64,000 nucleotides of DNA from Terracoccus luteus (GCF_003635045.1 NZ_RBXT01000001.1:2790001-2854000); one strand, 5' to 3'; shown: positions 1 to 7,943, counted from the stretch's first letter. Notes: generated from the sequence alone by a model not told the origin. Translations and numbers: made by a program.

Positions 1-1110
1 GACCGCCGGCCAGGCCTGCAACGGGACGGGCGCGTGTCCGTCGCCGGCCCACGTCGCGGCCGGAACGACCTCGGGCCGGCCGTCGCGACGAAAGACCGCC
101 GCCACCGCCGCGAGGCGTCGCCGCCCGTCCGACCGGGTCACGTGCAGGACGAGGTCGACCGCCGACGCCAGCTGTGACGCGACGGCCTCGGGGCCGAGAC
201 CGGCGAGCGCGCCGAGGGCCTCGAAACGGGCGACGACGTCGTCCGGCGCGTTGGCGTGGACCGTCCCGCAGCCGCCCTCGTGGCCGGTGTTGAGCGCGGC
301 CAGCAGCTCGCGGACCTCCGCGCCACGCACCTCCCCGACCACCAGGCGGTCAGGACGCATCCGCAGGGCCTGGCGCACCAGCGTCGTCAGGGTCACCTCG
401 CCCACGCCTTCGACGTTGGGTGGTCGGGCCTCCAACCGCACGACGTGCGGGTGGTCGACCTGCAGCTCGCGCACGTCCTCGACGACGAGGACCCGCTCAC
501 GACCCGGCACCAGCCCGAGCAGGGCGGCGAGCAGGGTGGTCTTGCCCGCGCCGGTGCCCCCGGACACGACGAAGGCGACCCGCTGCCGGACGACCGCGTG
601 CAGCAGCGGCGCCCACGCGGCCGGGAACATCCCGAGGCGCTGCAGCTCGTCGAGACCGACCGCACGCGCGGCCGGGACGCGGATCGTGATGTGCGCACCG
701 CCGGCCACGAGCGGCGGGAGGACGGCGTGCAGACGCGCACCCGAGGGCAGCTGCCCGTCGACCCAGGGGCTGGCCTCGTCGAGCCGGCGACCGGCCACCC
801 CGGCGAGCCGCACGGCGAGGGCGCGGGCGTCGGCCGCCTCGAGCACGGCACCGACCTGCTCCATGCCGTCCCCACGGTCGACCCAGACGCGACCGTCGCC
901 GTTGACCGCGACGTCGGTGACGCCGGGCTCGGTCAGCCAGCGGTCGAGGGGACCGGCGCCGAGCACGCGCGCCGCCAGGGCGTCACGGGTCTGGCTCACC
1001 CGGCCGGCGCCCAGCGGCCCCGCCTCGGACCGGGCCACGTCGTCGACGAGGTCCCGGTCGGGAGCGGCGCCGTCACGGGCGTGCTGCCAGGCGGTGGGGC
1101 TGAGGCTCAC
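1..1110 (-). CDS. tadA: TadA/CpaF-family secretion ATPase (3' end beyond window)
   Basis: ATPase that powers assembly of tight-adherence (Flp/type IVc) pili or a related type II/IV secretion apparatus at the inner face of the membrane. The minus-strand frame is open for 370 codons and leaves the window without a stop. It starts at a GTG at 1110. A Walker A motif SGGTGAGKTT lies near residues 182-191, followed by a Walker B/Asp-box region (RLVVGEVRGAEVRELL) and a His-box segment (NTGHEGGCGTVHAN), in the family order. The start overlaps the stop of the upstream ssd-like gene by 4 bp (GTGA), so the pair is translationally coupled. Further tad genes are expected beyond position 1. Family assignment is firm; the substrate (pilus or other) is inferred. 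Confidence 0.93.
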   Translation of the reverse strand, partial: MSLSPTAWQHARDGAAPDRDLVDDVARSEAGPLGAGRVSQTRDALAARVLGAGPLDRWLTEPGVTDVAVNGDGRVWVDRGDGMEQVGAVLEAADARALAVRLAGVAGRRLDEASPWVDGQLPSGARLHAVLPPLVAGGAHITIRVPAARAVGLDELQRLGMFPAAWAPLLHAVVRQRVAFVVSGGTGAGKTTLLAALLGLVPGRERVLVVEDVRELQVDHPHVVRLEARPPNVEGVGEVTLTTLVRQALRMRPDRLVVGEVRGAEVRELLAALNTGHEGGCGTVHANAPDDVVARFEALGALAGLGPEAVASQLASAVDLVLHVTRSDGRRRLAAVAAVFRRDGRPEVVPAATWAGDGHAPVPLQAWPAV

Positions 1111-2042
1111 GCCGCCACCTCCATCGAGACGAGACGCAGCAGCAGGTCGTCGGCCAGCCGCACGACCGGGCCCCGCCCACGGCTGCCCGGGGCCCGGCCG
1201 GCCACGAGGTCGTCGGCCGCACGGGGGTCGCGCGGCAGCACCCCCACGAGAGGCAGGTCGAGGTGGTCGACGACGGCGTCCTCGGCCTCGACGGTGAGCC
1301 GGTCGTCGCTGCGCAGCACGAGCCACGCCTCGGCCGGGCCGTCCGACCACGGGTCGACGACGCCCGACGGAGAGACCGAGCCCGCGGTGGTACCGCTCGC
1401 ACCAGAGCCCGCCGCCGCAGCGGTCAGGGCGTGCGGGTCGCCGAGCGCCGACCGCAGGCGCGGCACGGAGCGTGCCGCGGCGCTCAGCCCCGCGACATCG
1501 GCCCCCACGACGACGACGAGGGCGTCGACGAGACCTGCCACCGCCTCGAGCACGGCGGGGTCGCGCGGGAGGTCGAGCACGCAGACGTCGTGCGAGCGTG
1601 AGAGCCCGGTGACGACGTCGGGGACGATGTCGAGCCACGGGCGCGACACCGTCGGCTCCCCCGGGTGGGACGGACCGGCATCCCCGACGAAGCCCGCCGA
1701 GCGTCCGGTCGGACGTCTCGCTCGCGCCTCGCCCGCGTCGTCACGGCCACCCTCGGCGCCGCAAACCACCGGGTGCGCGAGCACCGTGACGCCCTCGGCC
1801 ACGGGCAACCGCGCCGCGAGCCGTCCGCCCTCGACGACGCCGGCGACGTCCGCGAGAGCGTCCCAGCGCCAGCCGGCCACCTCCTCGCAGCCGAGCAGCA
1901 CGTCGAGGCGGCCCGCGACGACGTCGAGGTCGACGGCCACGCACGAGCGGCGGGCCGCGGCCGCCCGGACGGCGACGGCTGCCGCGAGCAGGCTGGCTCC
2001 GACCCCGCCCGAGGCGGGCACCACGGCGATGACGTGTCCCAT
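1107..2042 (-). CDS. ssd: Septum-site-determining/CpaE-like MinD-family protein (Ssd)
   Basis: 311-residue ParA/MinD-superfamily protein of the CpaE/Ssd type, which localises or regulates Flp pilus machinery and in mycobacteria affects septation. The N-terminus (MGHVIAVVPASGGVG) is a degenerate deviant Walker A: the loop reads GGVGAS where active members have GGVGKT/S, so the nucleotide-contacting lysine is absent. A Switch-like VDLDVVAGRLDVLLG and a VLDLPRD segment follow. The ATG at 2042 was chosen because homology begins exactly there; the longer open frame upstream has no similarity. It lies directly upstream of tadA with a 4-bp overlap, as in the M. tuberculosis Rv3660c-Rv3659c pair. ATP hydrolysis should be doubted. 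Confidence 0.85.
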   Translation of the reverse strand: MGHVIAVVPASGGVGASLLAAAVAVRAAAARRSCVAVDLDVVAGRLDVLLGCEEVAGWRWDALADVAGVVEGGRLAARLPVAEGVTVLAHPVVCGAEGGRDDAGEARARRPTGRSAGFVGDAGPSHPGEPTVSRPWLDIVPDVVTGLSRSHDVCVLDLPRDPAVLEAVAGLVDALVVVVGADVAGLSAAARSVPRLRSALGDPHALTAAAAGSGASGTTAGSVSPSGVVDPWSDGPAEAWLVLRSDDRLTVEAEDAVVDHLDLPLVGVLPRDPRAADDLVAGRAPGSRGRGPVVRLADDLLLRLVSMEVAA

Positions 2043-2520
2043 GGGCCCACCGTGGCGTCGTGGCGACGCCCCGCCCACCCCGTCCTCACCGGCTGTGGAC
2101 AGGACGGTCGGCGACGCAGGGGGTGTGGACCCCCGCCTCCCCCGGCCCTCGGCCCCGGACAGGCCGGTGGCCTCCCTCTGGGGGAAGAAGGAGGCCACCG
2201 CGCGGTCCGGCTCCGGGGGGGAACGAGCCCGACCACGACGCGCTGGGGTTCTTCACCCGAGCGCTGCCTCCCATGGTCACGCCGCCGGGGAGGGAAAGCA
2301 AACGTCCTGAGGGACCAGTTGCGGCCCGGCAGACCTCGCAGCCCGGACGAAGGCGTCCATAACCGCTCATGCCGGGCATGAAAGTAGGAAACGCGCAGCG
2401 AGTCCACGGCCACGTGACAGCCGGCGGTCAGCCCACGGCATCCTCGCGGCCACCGACGGGCCACCCTCGCAGCCACCGACGGGGCACCCCCGTCGCGGGC
2501 GCCCTCACCCCGGACAGGAC
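2043..2520. other. Non-coding upstream region of ssd/tadA
   Basis: About 480 bp without a convincing gene; open frames here are compositional. It is likely the promoter/5' leader of ssd. It holds several stable inverted repeats, among them a GACGGGG/CCCCGTC hairpin near 2477-2493 and the palindrome at 2368-2380, plus an A-rich, locally lower-GC patch around 2290-2400. In mycobacteria the 300-nt Ms1 RNA is transcribed divergently from ssd, so a plus-strand RNA here cannot be excluded. Confidence 0.4.
2368..2380. promoter_or_regulatory. 13-bp palindrome CATGCCGGGCATG
   Basis: Six-base arms around one central G, in the AT-richer part of the ssd upstream region. It has the size of a dimeric regulator operator, and it also contains the ATGCC half of the window-wide GGATGCC word. 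Function unknown. Confidence 0.3.
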
Positions 2521-2550
2521 GGAGGCCCCCCGAGGTGTCGGGGGGCCTCC
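2521..2550. terminator. Strong hairpin terminator, 11-bp stem
   Basis: GGAGGCCCCCC pairs perfectly with its complement across an 8-nt loop. No long T-run follows on either strand, as is usual in actinobacteria. It probably ends the candidate RNA and/or the Fic-like gene transcript on the minus strand. Confidence 0.7.
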
Positions 2551-2720
2551 TGGAGAAGCTGTCGGGCTACCAAGCGTGCGTTTCTCGATGTGTCGCCCCG
2601 GTGATGTCGAAGGACGCCGGGGGTGGACGGTTCCAAGTGAACTGCTCTCGCGTGGGTACCCGACCTCTTCCCGGGTCGAACACTCGTGGTCCGGCCTCGC
2701 CTCCCGGCGATGCGGCACCT
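2521..2720 (-). ncRNA. Candidate 6S/Ms1-like structured RNA
   Basis: Intergenic segment between the Fic-like gene and ssd with strong RNA-like structure. Bases 2552-2571 pair with 2655-2672 in a long interrupted stem (GTCGGG/CCCGAC core, a 2x2 internal loop and single bulges). Inside are a CCCCGG/CCGGGG hairpin (2596-2622) and a GTTC/GAAC hairpin (2630-2642). One base beyond the closing stem, in the minus direction, is an 11-bp terminator stem (2521-2550). A weak minus-strand -10 (TACAAC, 2732-2727) would give about 200 nt. 6S-like RNAs (Ms1 in mycobacteria, scr3559 in Streptomyces) are encoded near this same gene pair, as I recall it. The strand is inferred from the terminator position. Confidence 0.45.
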
Positions 2721-2794
2721 ACGACCGTTGTACTCCACCCACCCGGCGTGTCGACAGTCTTGACTTTCGCGCCGTCATGGGGATGCGCCGCGGC

Positions 2795-3685
2795 TCAGGT
2801 CAGCCGACCGGCGCGCACGGCGTCGCAGATGCGCACGCCCTCCGCCGCGCCGGCGGTCAGCGCGTCCACCCCACTGCGCAGCCAGAGGGCGACGCCCGCC
2901 GCACCTCCCTGCGTGTACGCGGTGAGGCTGCCGAGGTAGGCGGGGCCGCCGGCGTGGAGGTGGCCCGCCTCGGGCACCGACACGCCCGTCGCGTCGAGCC
3001 CGGACGCCTGTACGAGGCACCGTTCCAGCGCACGGGCGACGAGCGCGTTGCCCCTGACGAACGGTCGGATGCCGGCCACCTCCGCGTGCACGAGCGCCGA
3101 GACCACCGGCGCCGCAACGCGATCCGCCTGCGACAGCGCGACGGTGACGAGCTGGGCCAGGCCCCGCAGCCGGGCGGCCACGGCGTCCGCGTGAGGGGCC
3201 GGGCCGAGGTCGACCAGCTCGTCGCAGCCCTCCCCGGCAAGACGAGGGCGACCGAGCTGGTCGTCGTCGACGACACCGGCCGCGGCGACGACGTGCAGCC
3301 GGGCGAGCGCCTGCAGCGGCGCGGTGCGCAGCATCGCCACGACCCGCTCGCTCTCGCTCGTCGCGGCGACCGCGCCGCGCACGACGCGGAGCCCCGGGTC
3401 GAGCGGGTCGGGCCACTGCCGGGCGCCGCTGACGAGCTCGCGCACGACACCGACGGGCACCGACGAGCCGTCGAGCGCCGCACTCGCCTGCGCCCCGCGC
3501 ACCCGCGACTCGGCCGCGGCCTCGGGGATGCGCCGGCGCAGCGCCTCGTGGAACCGCAGGGCCGTGCACGCCTCTCGGGCCGCGTCGGACGCCTCGCGCA
3601 CGCCGGGCAGGTCGCTCAGCGCAGCGAGCCGGCCGACGATCGGGTCGTCGCGGTCGGCGGACGGTGGGCGGTCAGGGGCGGGCAC
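2795..3685 (-). CDS. Fic-fold protein with degenerate catalytic motif
   Basis: 296-residue protein whose C-terminal half matches the Fic fold (alpha-inhibitory-like region, helix-loop-helix with Fic motif, C-terminal helices). The canonical HPFxxGNGRxxR loop is RPFVRGNALVAR at about residues 207-218: the catalytic His is Arg and the GNGR phosphate-binding turn is GNAL. An N-terminal SAALDGSS segment resembles the class II inhibitory SxxxEG motif with Glu replaced by Asp. Homologues at the ssd locus of other actinobacteria are often labelled oxidoreductase; I see no dinucleotide-binding motif. The GTG start at 3685 is 12 nt after a TAGGCT -10 box, suggesting a leaderless mRNA. Function unknown; AMP-transferase activity is unlikely. 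Confidence 0.75.
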   Translation of the reverse strand: MPAPDRPPSADRDDPIVGRLAALSDLPGVREASDAAREACTALRFHEALRRRIPEAAAESRVRGAQASAALDGSSVPVGVVRELVSGARQWPDPLDPGLRVVRGAVAATSESERVVAMLRTAPLQALARLHVVAAAGVVDDDQLGRPRLAGEGCDELVDLGPAPHADAVAARLRGLAQLVTVALSQADRVAAPVVSALVHAEVAGIRPFVRGNALVARALERCLVQASGLDATGVSVPEAGHLHAGGPAYLGSLTAYTQGGAAGVALWLRSGVDALTAGAAEGVRICDAVRAGRLT

Positions 3686-3801
3686 GGCTGCAGCCTACGA
3701 GCCGGACGGACGAGTGCGCCGACACCGGCATCACCCCACCTCCCTCACGAGGGCAGCGACGAGCAGCGACAGTCGAACTCGTGACGGACGCCGTCCGACT
3801 G

Positions 3802-3831
3802 TCGACACGGCCGGATGCCGGGGGCTACCGT
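3802..3831 (+). promoter_or_regulatory. Promoter of trp leader/trpS
   Basis: TCGACA (3802-3807), an 18-bp spacer and TACCGT (3826-3831) form a vegetative-type promoter. The predicted start site falls at about 3838-3839, on the GTG of the leader peptide, so the leader would be leaderless. Confidence 0.55.
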
Positions 3832-3838
3832 CGACCTC

Positions 3839-3889
3839 GTGAGCACCGACCGGCGCCGCGCCCAGGGCGCGTGGTGGCCGCCCGACTGA
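3839..3889 (+). CDS. trpL: Trp-rich leader peptide of the trpS attenuator
   Basis: Sixteen-codon reading frame MSTDRRRAQGAWWPPD beginning GTG at 3839 and ending TGA at 3887-3889. Two adjacent Trp codons (3872-3877) sit at the base of the first attenuator hairpin, where a ribosome stalled for lack of charged tRNA-Trp would mask it. The GTG lies 13 nt from the start of a TACCGT -10 box. It serves as a sensor rather than a product. Tandem Trp codons in a short frame just upstream of a TrpRS gene are very unlikely by chance. Confidence 0.88.
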   Translation: MSTDRRRAQGAWWPPD

Positions 3890-3954
3890 GGCGGCCCTCG
3901 TCGACGTGCCCGTCGACACCCACACACCCACCAGAGCCGCCTGCGGGCGGCTCT
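3876..3954 (+). promoter_or_regulatory. Ribosome-mediated transcription attenuator of trpS
   Basis: Segment 1 (GGCCGCC, 3876-3882, overlapping the second Trp codon) pairs with segment 2 (GGCGGCC, 3890-3896). Segment 3 (AGAGCCGCC, 3933-3941) pairs with segment 4 (GGCGGCTCT, 3946-3954) as terminator. Segment 2 can alternatively pair with segment 3 (GGCGGC/GCCGCC) as antiterminator. Stalling at Trp codons frees segment 2 and allows read-through into trpS. This matches the mechanism described for the auxiliary, indolmycin-resistant TrpRS gene of Streptomyces coelicolor. Confidence 0.87.
3933..3954 (+). terminator. Attenuator terminator hairpin
   Basis: Perfect 9-bp stem AGAGCCGCC/GGCGGCTCT with a TGCG loop, followed by a pyrimidine-rich CGTCATCTCC. 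It ends leader transcripts when tryptophan is plentiful. Confidence 0.8.
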
Positions 3955-4003
3955 CGTCATCTCCGGCGACGACCCGTGCGCGGGCACGACCGCAGGAGAC
4001 GAC

Positions 4004-5125
4004 ATGACCACCACGCACCCCACCACCTCTCACCCCGTCACCGCCGACGAGCGCACCCTCGACCGCACCCTCGACGCCGCCGTCGAACGCAGCCGGCTGC
4101 TCGACCGCCTCATCGACGAGCAGGCCGCCGCCCAGCCCGAGCGCTTCCGCGTGCTGACCGGCGACCGGCCGACCGGCCCGCTGCACGTCGGCCACCTCCT
4201 CGCCAGCCTGCGCAACCGGGTTCGCCTGCAGCAGAGGGGGGTCGAGACGTTCGTCGTCATCGCCGACTACCAGGTCGTCACCGACCGCGACGCCGTCGGT
4301 GACATCGGGGAGAACGTGCACGGGCTCGTGCTCGACTACCTCGCCGCCGGCCTCGACCCCGATCGCACCACGATCTTCACCCACAGCGCGGTGCCGGCCC
4401 TGGGCCAGCTCGTGCTGCCGTTCCTCTCGCTCGTCACGGACGGCGAGCTGCGTCGCAACCCGACGGTCAAGGACGAGCTGGCGCTGTCGGGAGGCCGGCC
4501 CCTCAGCGGCCTGCTGCTCACCTACCCCGTGCACCAGGCCGCCGACATCCTCTTCTGCCACGGCCGCGTCGTCCCCGTCGGCCGCGACCAGCTGCCCCAC
4601 CTCGAGCTGACCCGGCAGCTCGCCCGCCGCTTCAACGCGCGCTACGCCGGTGGCCAACCGGTGTTCGCCGAGCCCGAGGCGCTGCTCTCGGACGTCCCGC
4701 TGCTGCTCGGCACCGACGGCACGAAGATGTCCAAGAGCAGGGGCAACACGATCAACCTGCGCGACACGGCGGACGAGACGGCCGACCGCATCCGCGCCGC
4801 CCGCACCGACGGCGAGCGCCGCATCACCTACGAGCCGGTTCGCCGTCCCGAGGTCGCCAACCTGCTGCGCCTCGCCGGGCTCTTCACCGGCGAGAGCCCG
4901 CAGACCGTCGCCGAGCGGGTCGGCGACTCCGGAGCCGCCGGGCTCAAGAGGGTCGTCACCGAGGCGGTCAACGACGGCCTCGCCGGGCACCGGGCGCGCC
5001 GTCGGCAGCTGGCCGGCGACCCGGCATCCGTCACCGCGGTGCTGCACGAGGGCAACCGGCGCGCCAACGAGGTCGCCGAGCGCACCCTCGCGACTGTGCG
5101 CGCCGTCATGGGCATGGCGTACTGA
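4004..5125 (+). CDS. trpS: Tryptophanyl-tRNA synthetase, auxiliary type
   Basis: 373-residue class I synthetase charging tRNA-Trp. The HIGH-equivalent PLHVGHL is at about residues 59-65, within a TGDRPTGPLHVGHL segment, and KMSKSRGN is at about 241-248. Ribosome binding site AGGAGA lies just before the ATG at 4004. It is preceded by a Trp-codon leader and attenuator, so expression should rise when charged tRNA-Trp falls. This organisation is known for antibiotic-resistant second TrpRS enzymes in Streptomyces; resistance of this enzyme to indolmycin-type inhibitors is an inference that the sequence alone does not prove. A second, constitutive trpS elsewhere in the genome is expected. It stands alone, with no trp biosynthetic genes nearby. 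Confidence 0.93.
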   Translation: MTTTHPTTSHPVTADERTLDRTLDAAVERSRLLDRLIDEQAAAQPERFRVLTGDRPTGPLHVGHLLASLRNRVRLQQRGVETFVVIADYQVVTDRDAVGDIGENVHGLVLDYLAAGLDPDRTTIFTHSAVPALGQLVLPFLSLVTDGELRRNPTVKDELALSGGRPLSGLLLTYPVHQAADILFCHGRVVPVGRDQLPHLELTRQLARRFNARYAGGQPVFAEPEALLSDVPLLLGTDGTKMSKSRGNTINLRDTADETADRIRAARTDGERRITYEPVRRPEVANLLRLAGLFTGESPQTVAERVGDSGAAGLKRVVTEAVNDGLAGHRARRRQLAGDPASVTAVLHEGNRRANEVAERTLATVRAVMGMAY

Positions 5126-5255
5126 CCCCCCGACCACCGCCGACCACCCGTGAGCACGCGCGACCCTCGCCGACCTCACCCCCGACCCCGTGGCGCGGGC
5201 GGACGGGCCAGAATGGCGACGACAACGCTTCAGAGACGATGCGAGAGGTGGACCC

Positions 5256-7238
5256 GTGAGCGACCAGACGCACGACCAGCAGGGCGAGAGCCGCACCTTC
5301 CCGCCCGACCCCGACTTCGCGGCCTCCGCGAACGGGACGGCCGACCTGTTCGACGCCGCCGAGGCCGACCACGAGGGGTTCTGGGCCGAGCAGGCCCGCA
5401 CGTACCTCACGTGGAGCACGCCCTTCACCCAGAACCTCGACTGGAGCAACCCGCCCTTCGCGACGTGGTTCGCCGACGGCGAGCTCAACGCGTGCGTCAA
5501 CGCGGTCGACCGCCACGTCGAGGCCGGGCGCGGCGACAAGGTCGCGATCCACTTCGTCGGCGAGCCCGAGGGCGACAGCCGCGACATCACGTACGCCGAG
5601 CTGCACGAGCAGGTGCAGCGGGCGGCCAACGCGCTGGCCGACCTCGGCATCGGCAAGGGCGACACCGTCGCCATCTACCTGCCGATGATCCCCGAGGCCG
5701 CCGTCGCGATGCTCGCCTGCGCCCGGCTCGGGGCGCCGCACTCCGTCGTCTTCGGCGGGTTCTCGGCCGACGCGCTGCACTCTCGCATCGAGGACGCCAA
5801 GGCCAAGGTCGTCATCACCGCCGACGGCGGCTACCGGCGTGGCAAGCCGTCGGCGCTCAAGCCCGCCGTCGACGCCGCGCTCGACCACGACGAGACCTCC
5901 GTCACCGACGTGCTCGTCGTGCGCCGCACCGGCGAGGACACCGCGTGGAACGACCGCGACACGTGGTGGCACGAGGCGCTCGAGAGGGCCGCGCCGACCC
6001 ACGAGGCGCAGCCCGTCGAGGCCGAGCACCCGCTGTTCATCCTCTACACCTCGGGCACGACGGGGAAGCCCAAGGGCATCTTCCACTCGACCGGCGGCTA
6101 CCTCACCCAGGCCGCGTACACGAACGCGATCGTGCACGACGTGCACCGCGACACCGACGTGTACTGGTGCACCGCCGACATCGGCTGGGTCACCGGCCAC
6201 TCCTACATCGTCTACGGGCCGATGACGAACGGCGTCACCCAGGTGATGTACGAGGGCACGCCCGACACACCCGACCAGGGCCGCTGGTGGCAGATCGTGC
6301 AGGACCACAGGGTGACGATCCTCTACACCGCGCCCACGGCGGTGCGCACCTTCATGAAGTGGGGCGCCGAGATCCCCGCCCGCTACGACCTGTCGTCGCT
6401 GCGCCTGCTCGGGTCGGTCGGCGAGCCGATCAACCCCGAGGCGTGGCTCTGGTACCGCCGCACCATCGGCGGCGACCGCACCCCGGTCGTCGACACGTGG
6501 TGGCAGACAGAGACCGGCGCCATCATGATCAGCCCGCTGCCGGGCGTCACGACGCTCGAGCCCGGCTCGGCCCAGCGGCCCATCCCCGGCATCAGCGCCG
6601 AGATCCTCGACGACGAGGGCAAGCCGTTCACGACGCCCGAGCAGGTCGGCTACCTCGTGCTGACCAAGCCGTGGCCGTCGATGCTGCGCGGCATCTGGGG
6701 CGACCCCGAGCGGTACAAGGAGACGTACTGGTCGCGGTTCGGGCCCGAGTACTACTTCGCCGGTGACGGCGCCAAGTACGACGCCGACGGCAACATCTGG
6801 CTGCTCGGCCGCGTCGACGACGTCATGAACGTCTCGGGCCACCGGCTCTCGACGGCCGAGATCGAGTCGGCCCTCGTCTCCCACCCCAAGGTCGCCGAGG
6901 CCGCGGTCGTCGGCGCGTCCGACGAGACGACGGGCCAGGCGGTCTGTGCCTTCGTCATCCTCCGCCAGGAGGCCGTCGCCGAGGCCGACGAGCCCGGCGA
7001 GGGCGAGGCCCTCGTGCAGGAGCTGCGCAACCACGTGGCCAAGCAGATCGGCCCGATCGCCAAGCCGCGCCAGATCCTCGTCGTGGCCGAGCTGCCCAAG
7101 ACCCGCTCGGGCAAGATCATGCGCCGCCTGCTCAAGGACGTCGCCGAGGGCCGCGAGGTCGGTGACGTCACCACCCTCGCCGACAGCTCGGTGATGGACC
7201 TCATCAAGAAGGGCATGGACGCCCCGGCCTCCGACTGA
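5256..7238 (+). CDS. acs: Acetyl-CoA synthetase (AMP-forming)
   Basis: 660-residue acyl-adenylate enzyme converting acetate, ATP and CoA to acetyl-CoA. Signature YTSGTTGKPKG lies at about residues 263-273, the WWQTETG core near 412, and GRVDDVMNVSGHRLSTAEIE in the C-terminal hinge. The conserved TRSGKIMRR carries Lys620, the site that Gcn5-type acetyltransferases modify to switch the enzyme off. GTG at 5256 with GAGAGG upstream was preferred over the longer frame from 5190, because homology begins after it. A perfect 14-bp terminator stem follows. It occupies the same place in the conserved block as M. tuberculosis Rv3667. Confidence 0.96.
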   Translation: MSDQTHDQQGESRTFPPDPDFAASANGTADLFDAAEADHEGFWAEQARTYLTWSTPFTQNLDWSNPPFATWFADGELNACVNAVDRHVEAGRGDKVAIHFVGEPEGDSRDITYAELHEQVQRAANALADLGIGKGDTVAIYLPMIPEAAVAMLACARLGAPHSVVFGGFSADALHSRIEDAKAKVVITADGGYRRGKPSALKPAVDAALDHDETSVTDVLVVRRTGEDTAWNDRDTWWHEALERAAPTHEAQPVEAEHPLFILYTSGTTGKPKGIFHSTGGYLTQAAYTNAIVHDVHRDTDVYWCTADIGWVTGHSYIVYGPMTNGVTQVMYEGTPDTPDQGRWWQIVQDHRVTILYTAPTAVRTFMKWGAEIPARYDLSSLRLLGSVGEPINPEAWLWYRRTIGGDRTPVVDTWWQTETGAIMISPLPGVTTLEPGSAQRPIPGISAEILDDEGKPFTTPEQVGYLVLTKPWPSMLRGIWGDPERYKETYWSRFGPEYYFAGDGAKYDADGNIWLLGRVDDVMNVSGHRLSTAEIESALVSHPKVAEAAVVGASDETTGQAVCAFVILRQEAVAEADEPGEGEALVQELRNHVAKQIGPIAKPRQILVVAELPKTRSGKIMRRLLKDVAEGREVGDVTTLADSSVMDLIKKGMDAPASD

Positions 7239-7250
7239 CCGACCCCCGTC

Positions 7251-7288
7251 GGGTGGGCGCCCCGTCCTCGGTGGCGGGGCGCCCACCC
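7251..7288 (+). terminator. Terminator after acs
   Basis: GGGTGGGCGCCCCG (7251-7264) pairs perfectly with 7275-7288 across a 10-nt loop, 12 bp past the acs stop. Confidence 0.85.
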
Positions 7289-7370
7289 GAGCACCGGACG
7301 TGAGACGAACCACACCGTGGATGCCGCTCGGCCCGGAATGCGCGTGGGCCGGCATCCGTTCGGCACCGTC

Positions 7371-7943
7371 GTGAAGCAGCTACGAGTCGTCGTCTCCAGC
7401 ACCCGTCCCGGCCGCATCGGCCCGAAGGTGGCCCAGTGGGTCGCCGAGCGGGCTCCCGGAGCCGAGTGGGAGGTCGAGCTCGTCGACCTCACGAGTTTGC
7501 CGTTCCTCGACGAGGACGACATGCCCCGCAACGGCAACTACGCCAAGCCGCACACGAAGCGGTGGGCCCGCGAGGTCTTCGAGGCCGACGCCGTCGTCGT
7601 CGTGACGCCGCAGTACAACCGCAGCTTCCCGGCCCCGATCAAGAACGCCGTCGACTACCTCTTCGCCGAGTGGCACGCCAAGCCCGTCGCCCTCGTCGGC
7701 TACGGCTGGACCGGCGCCTCGGAGGCCACCGCAGACCTCGCCCGCGTGTTCGGCCACGTCAAGGCCCACGTCGTGGGCGAGGTCGGCCTGACCTTCACGA
7801 AGGACCTGTCGCCCGAGGGCGAGATGCACCTCACCGACGAGCGCCGCGACGAGACCGACGCCCTGCTGCGCCGTCTCGGGGTGGCCGCCGACGAGGCTGC
7901 CGACGGTGTCGAGGACGGGGTCGCCGAGGTGACCGTCGGCTGA
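7371..7943 (+). CDS. NADPH-dependent FMN reductase family flavoprotein
   Basis: About 190 residues of flavodoxin-like fold. The N-terminal LRVVVSSTRPGRIGPKVAQW is the typical phosphate-binding strand-loop of NAD(P)H:FMN/quinone reductases (SsuE/YLR011w class). VTPQYNRSFPAPIKNAVDYL is the second flavin loop with the P-x-Y-N signature. It reduces FMN or quinones with NAD(P)H in the cytosol; the physiological acceptor is unknown. The open frame extends upstream to 7317 and the start is uncertain. The GTG at 7371 was chosen because similarity starts three residues later. Separated from acs by a terminator, so independently transcribed. Confidence 0.85.
   Translation: MKQLRVVVSSTRPGRIGPKVAQWVAERAPGAEWEVELVDLTSLPFLDEDDMPRNGNYAKPHTKRWAREVFEADAVVVVTPQYNRSFPAPIKNAVDYLFAEWHAKPVALVGYGWTGASEATADLARVFGHVKAHVVGEVGLTFTKDLSPEGEMHLTDERRDETDALLRRLGVAADEAADGVEDGVAEVTVG

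Noticed and set aside
256-2310. 684-codon plus-strand frame over tadA and ssd
   Set aside because: The minus strand encodes two recognisable proteins with a 4-bp overlap; the plus frame has no motif.
2260-2400. c-di-GMP or cobalamin riboswitch upstream of ssd
   Set aside because: A GCAAAC stretch and hairpins are suggestive, but the conserved cores of neither class could be aligned.
2551-2700. tRNA or selenocysteine tRNA in the ssd upstream gap
   Set aside because: No T-arm GGTTCRA sequence or cloverleaf could be placed; the fold is one long interrupted stem.
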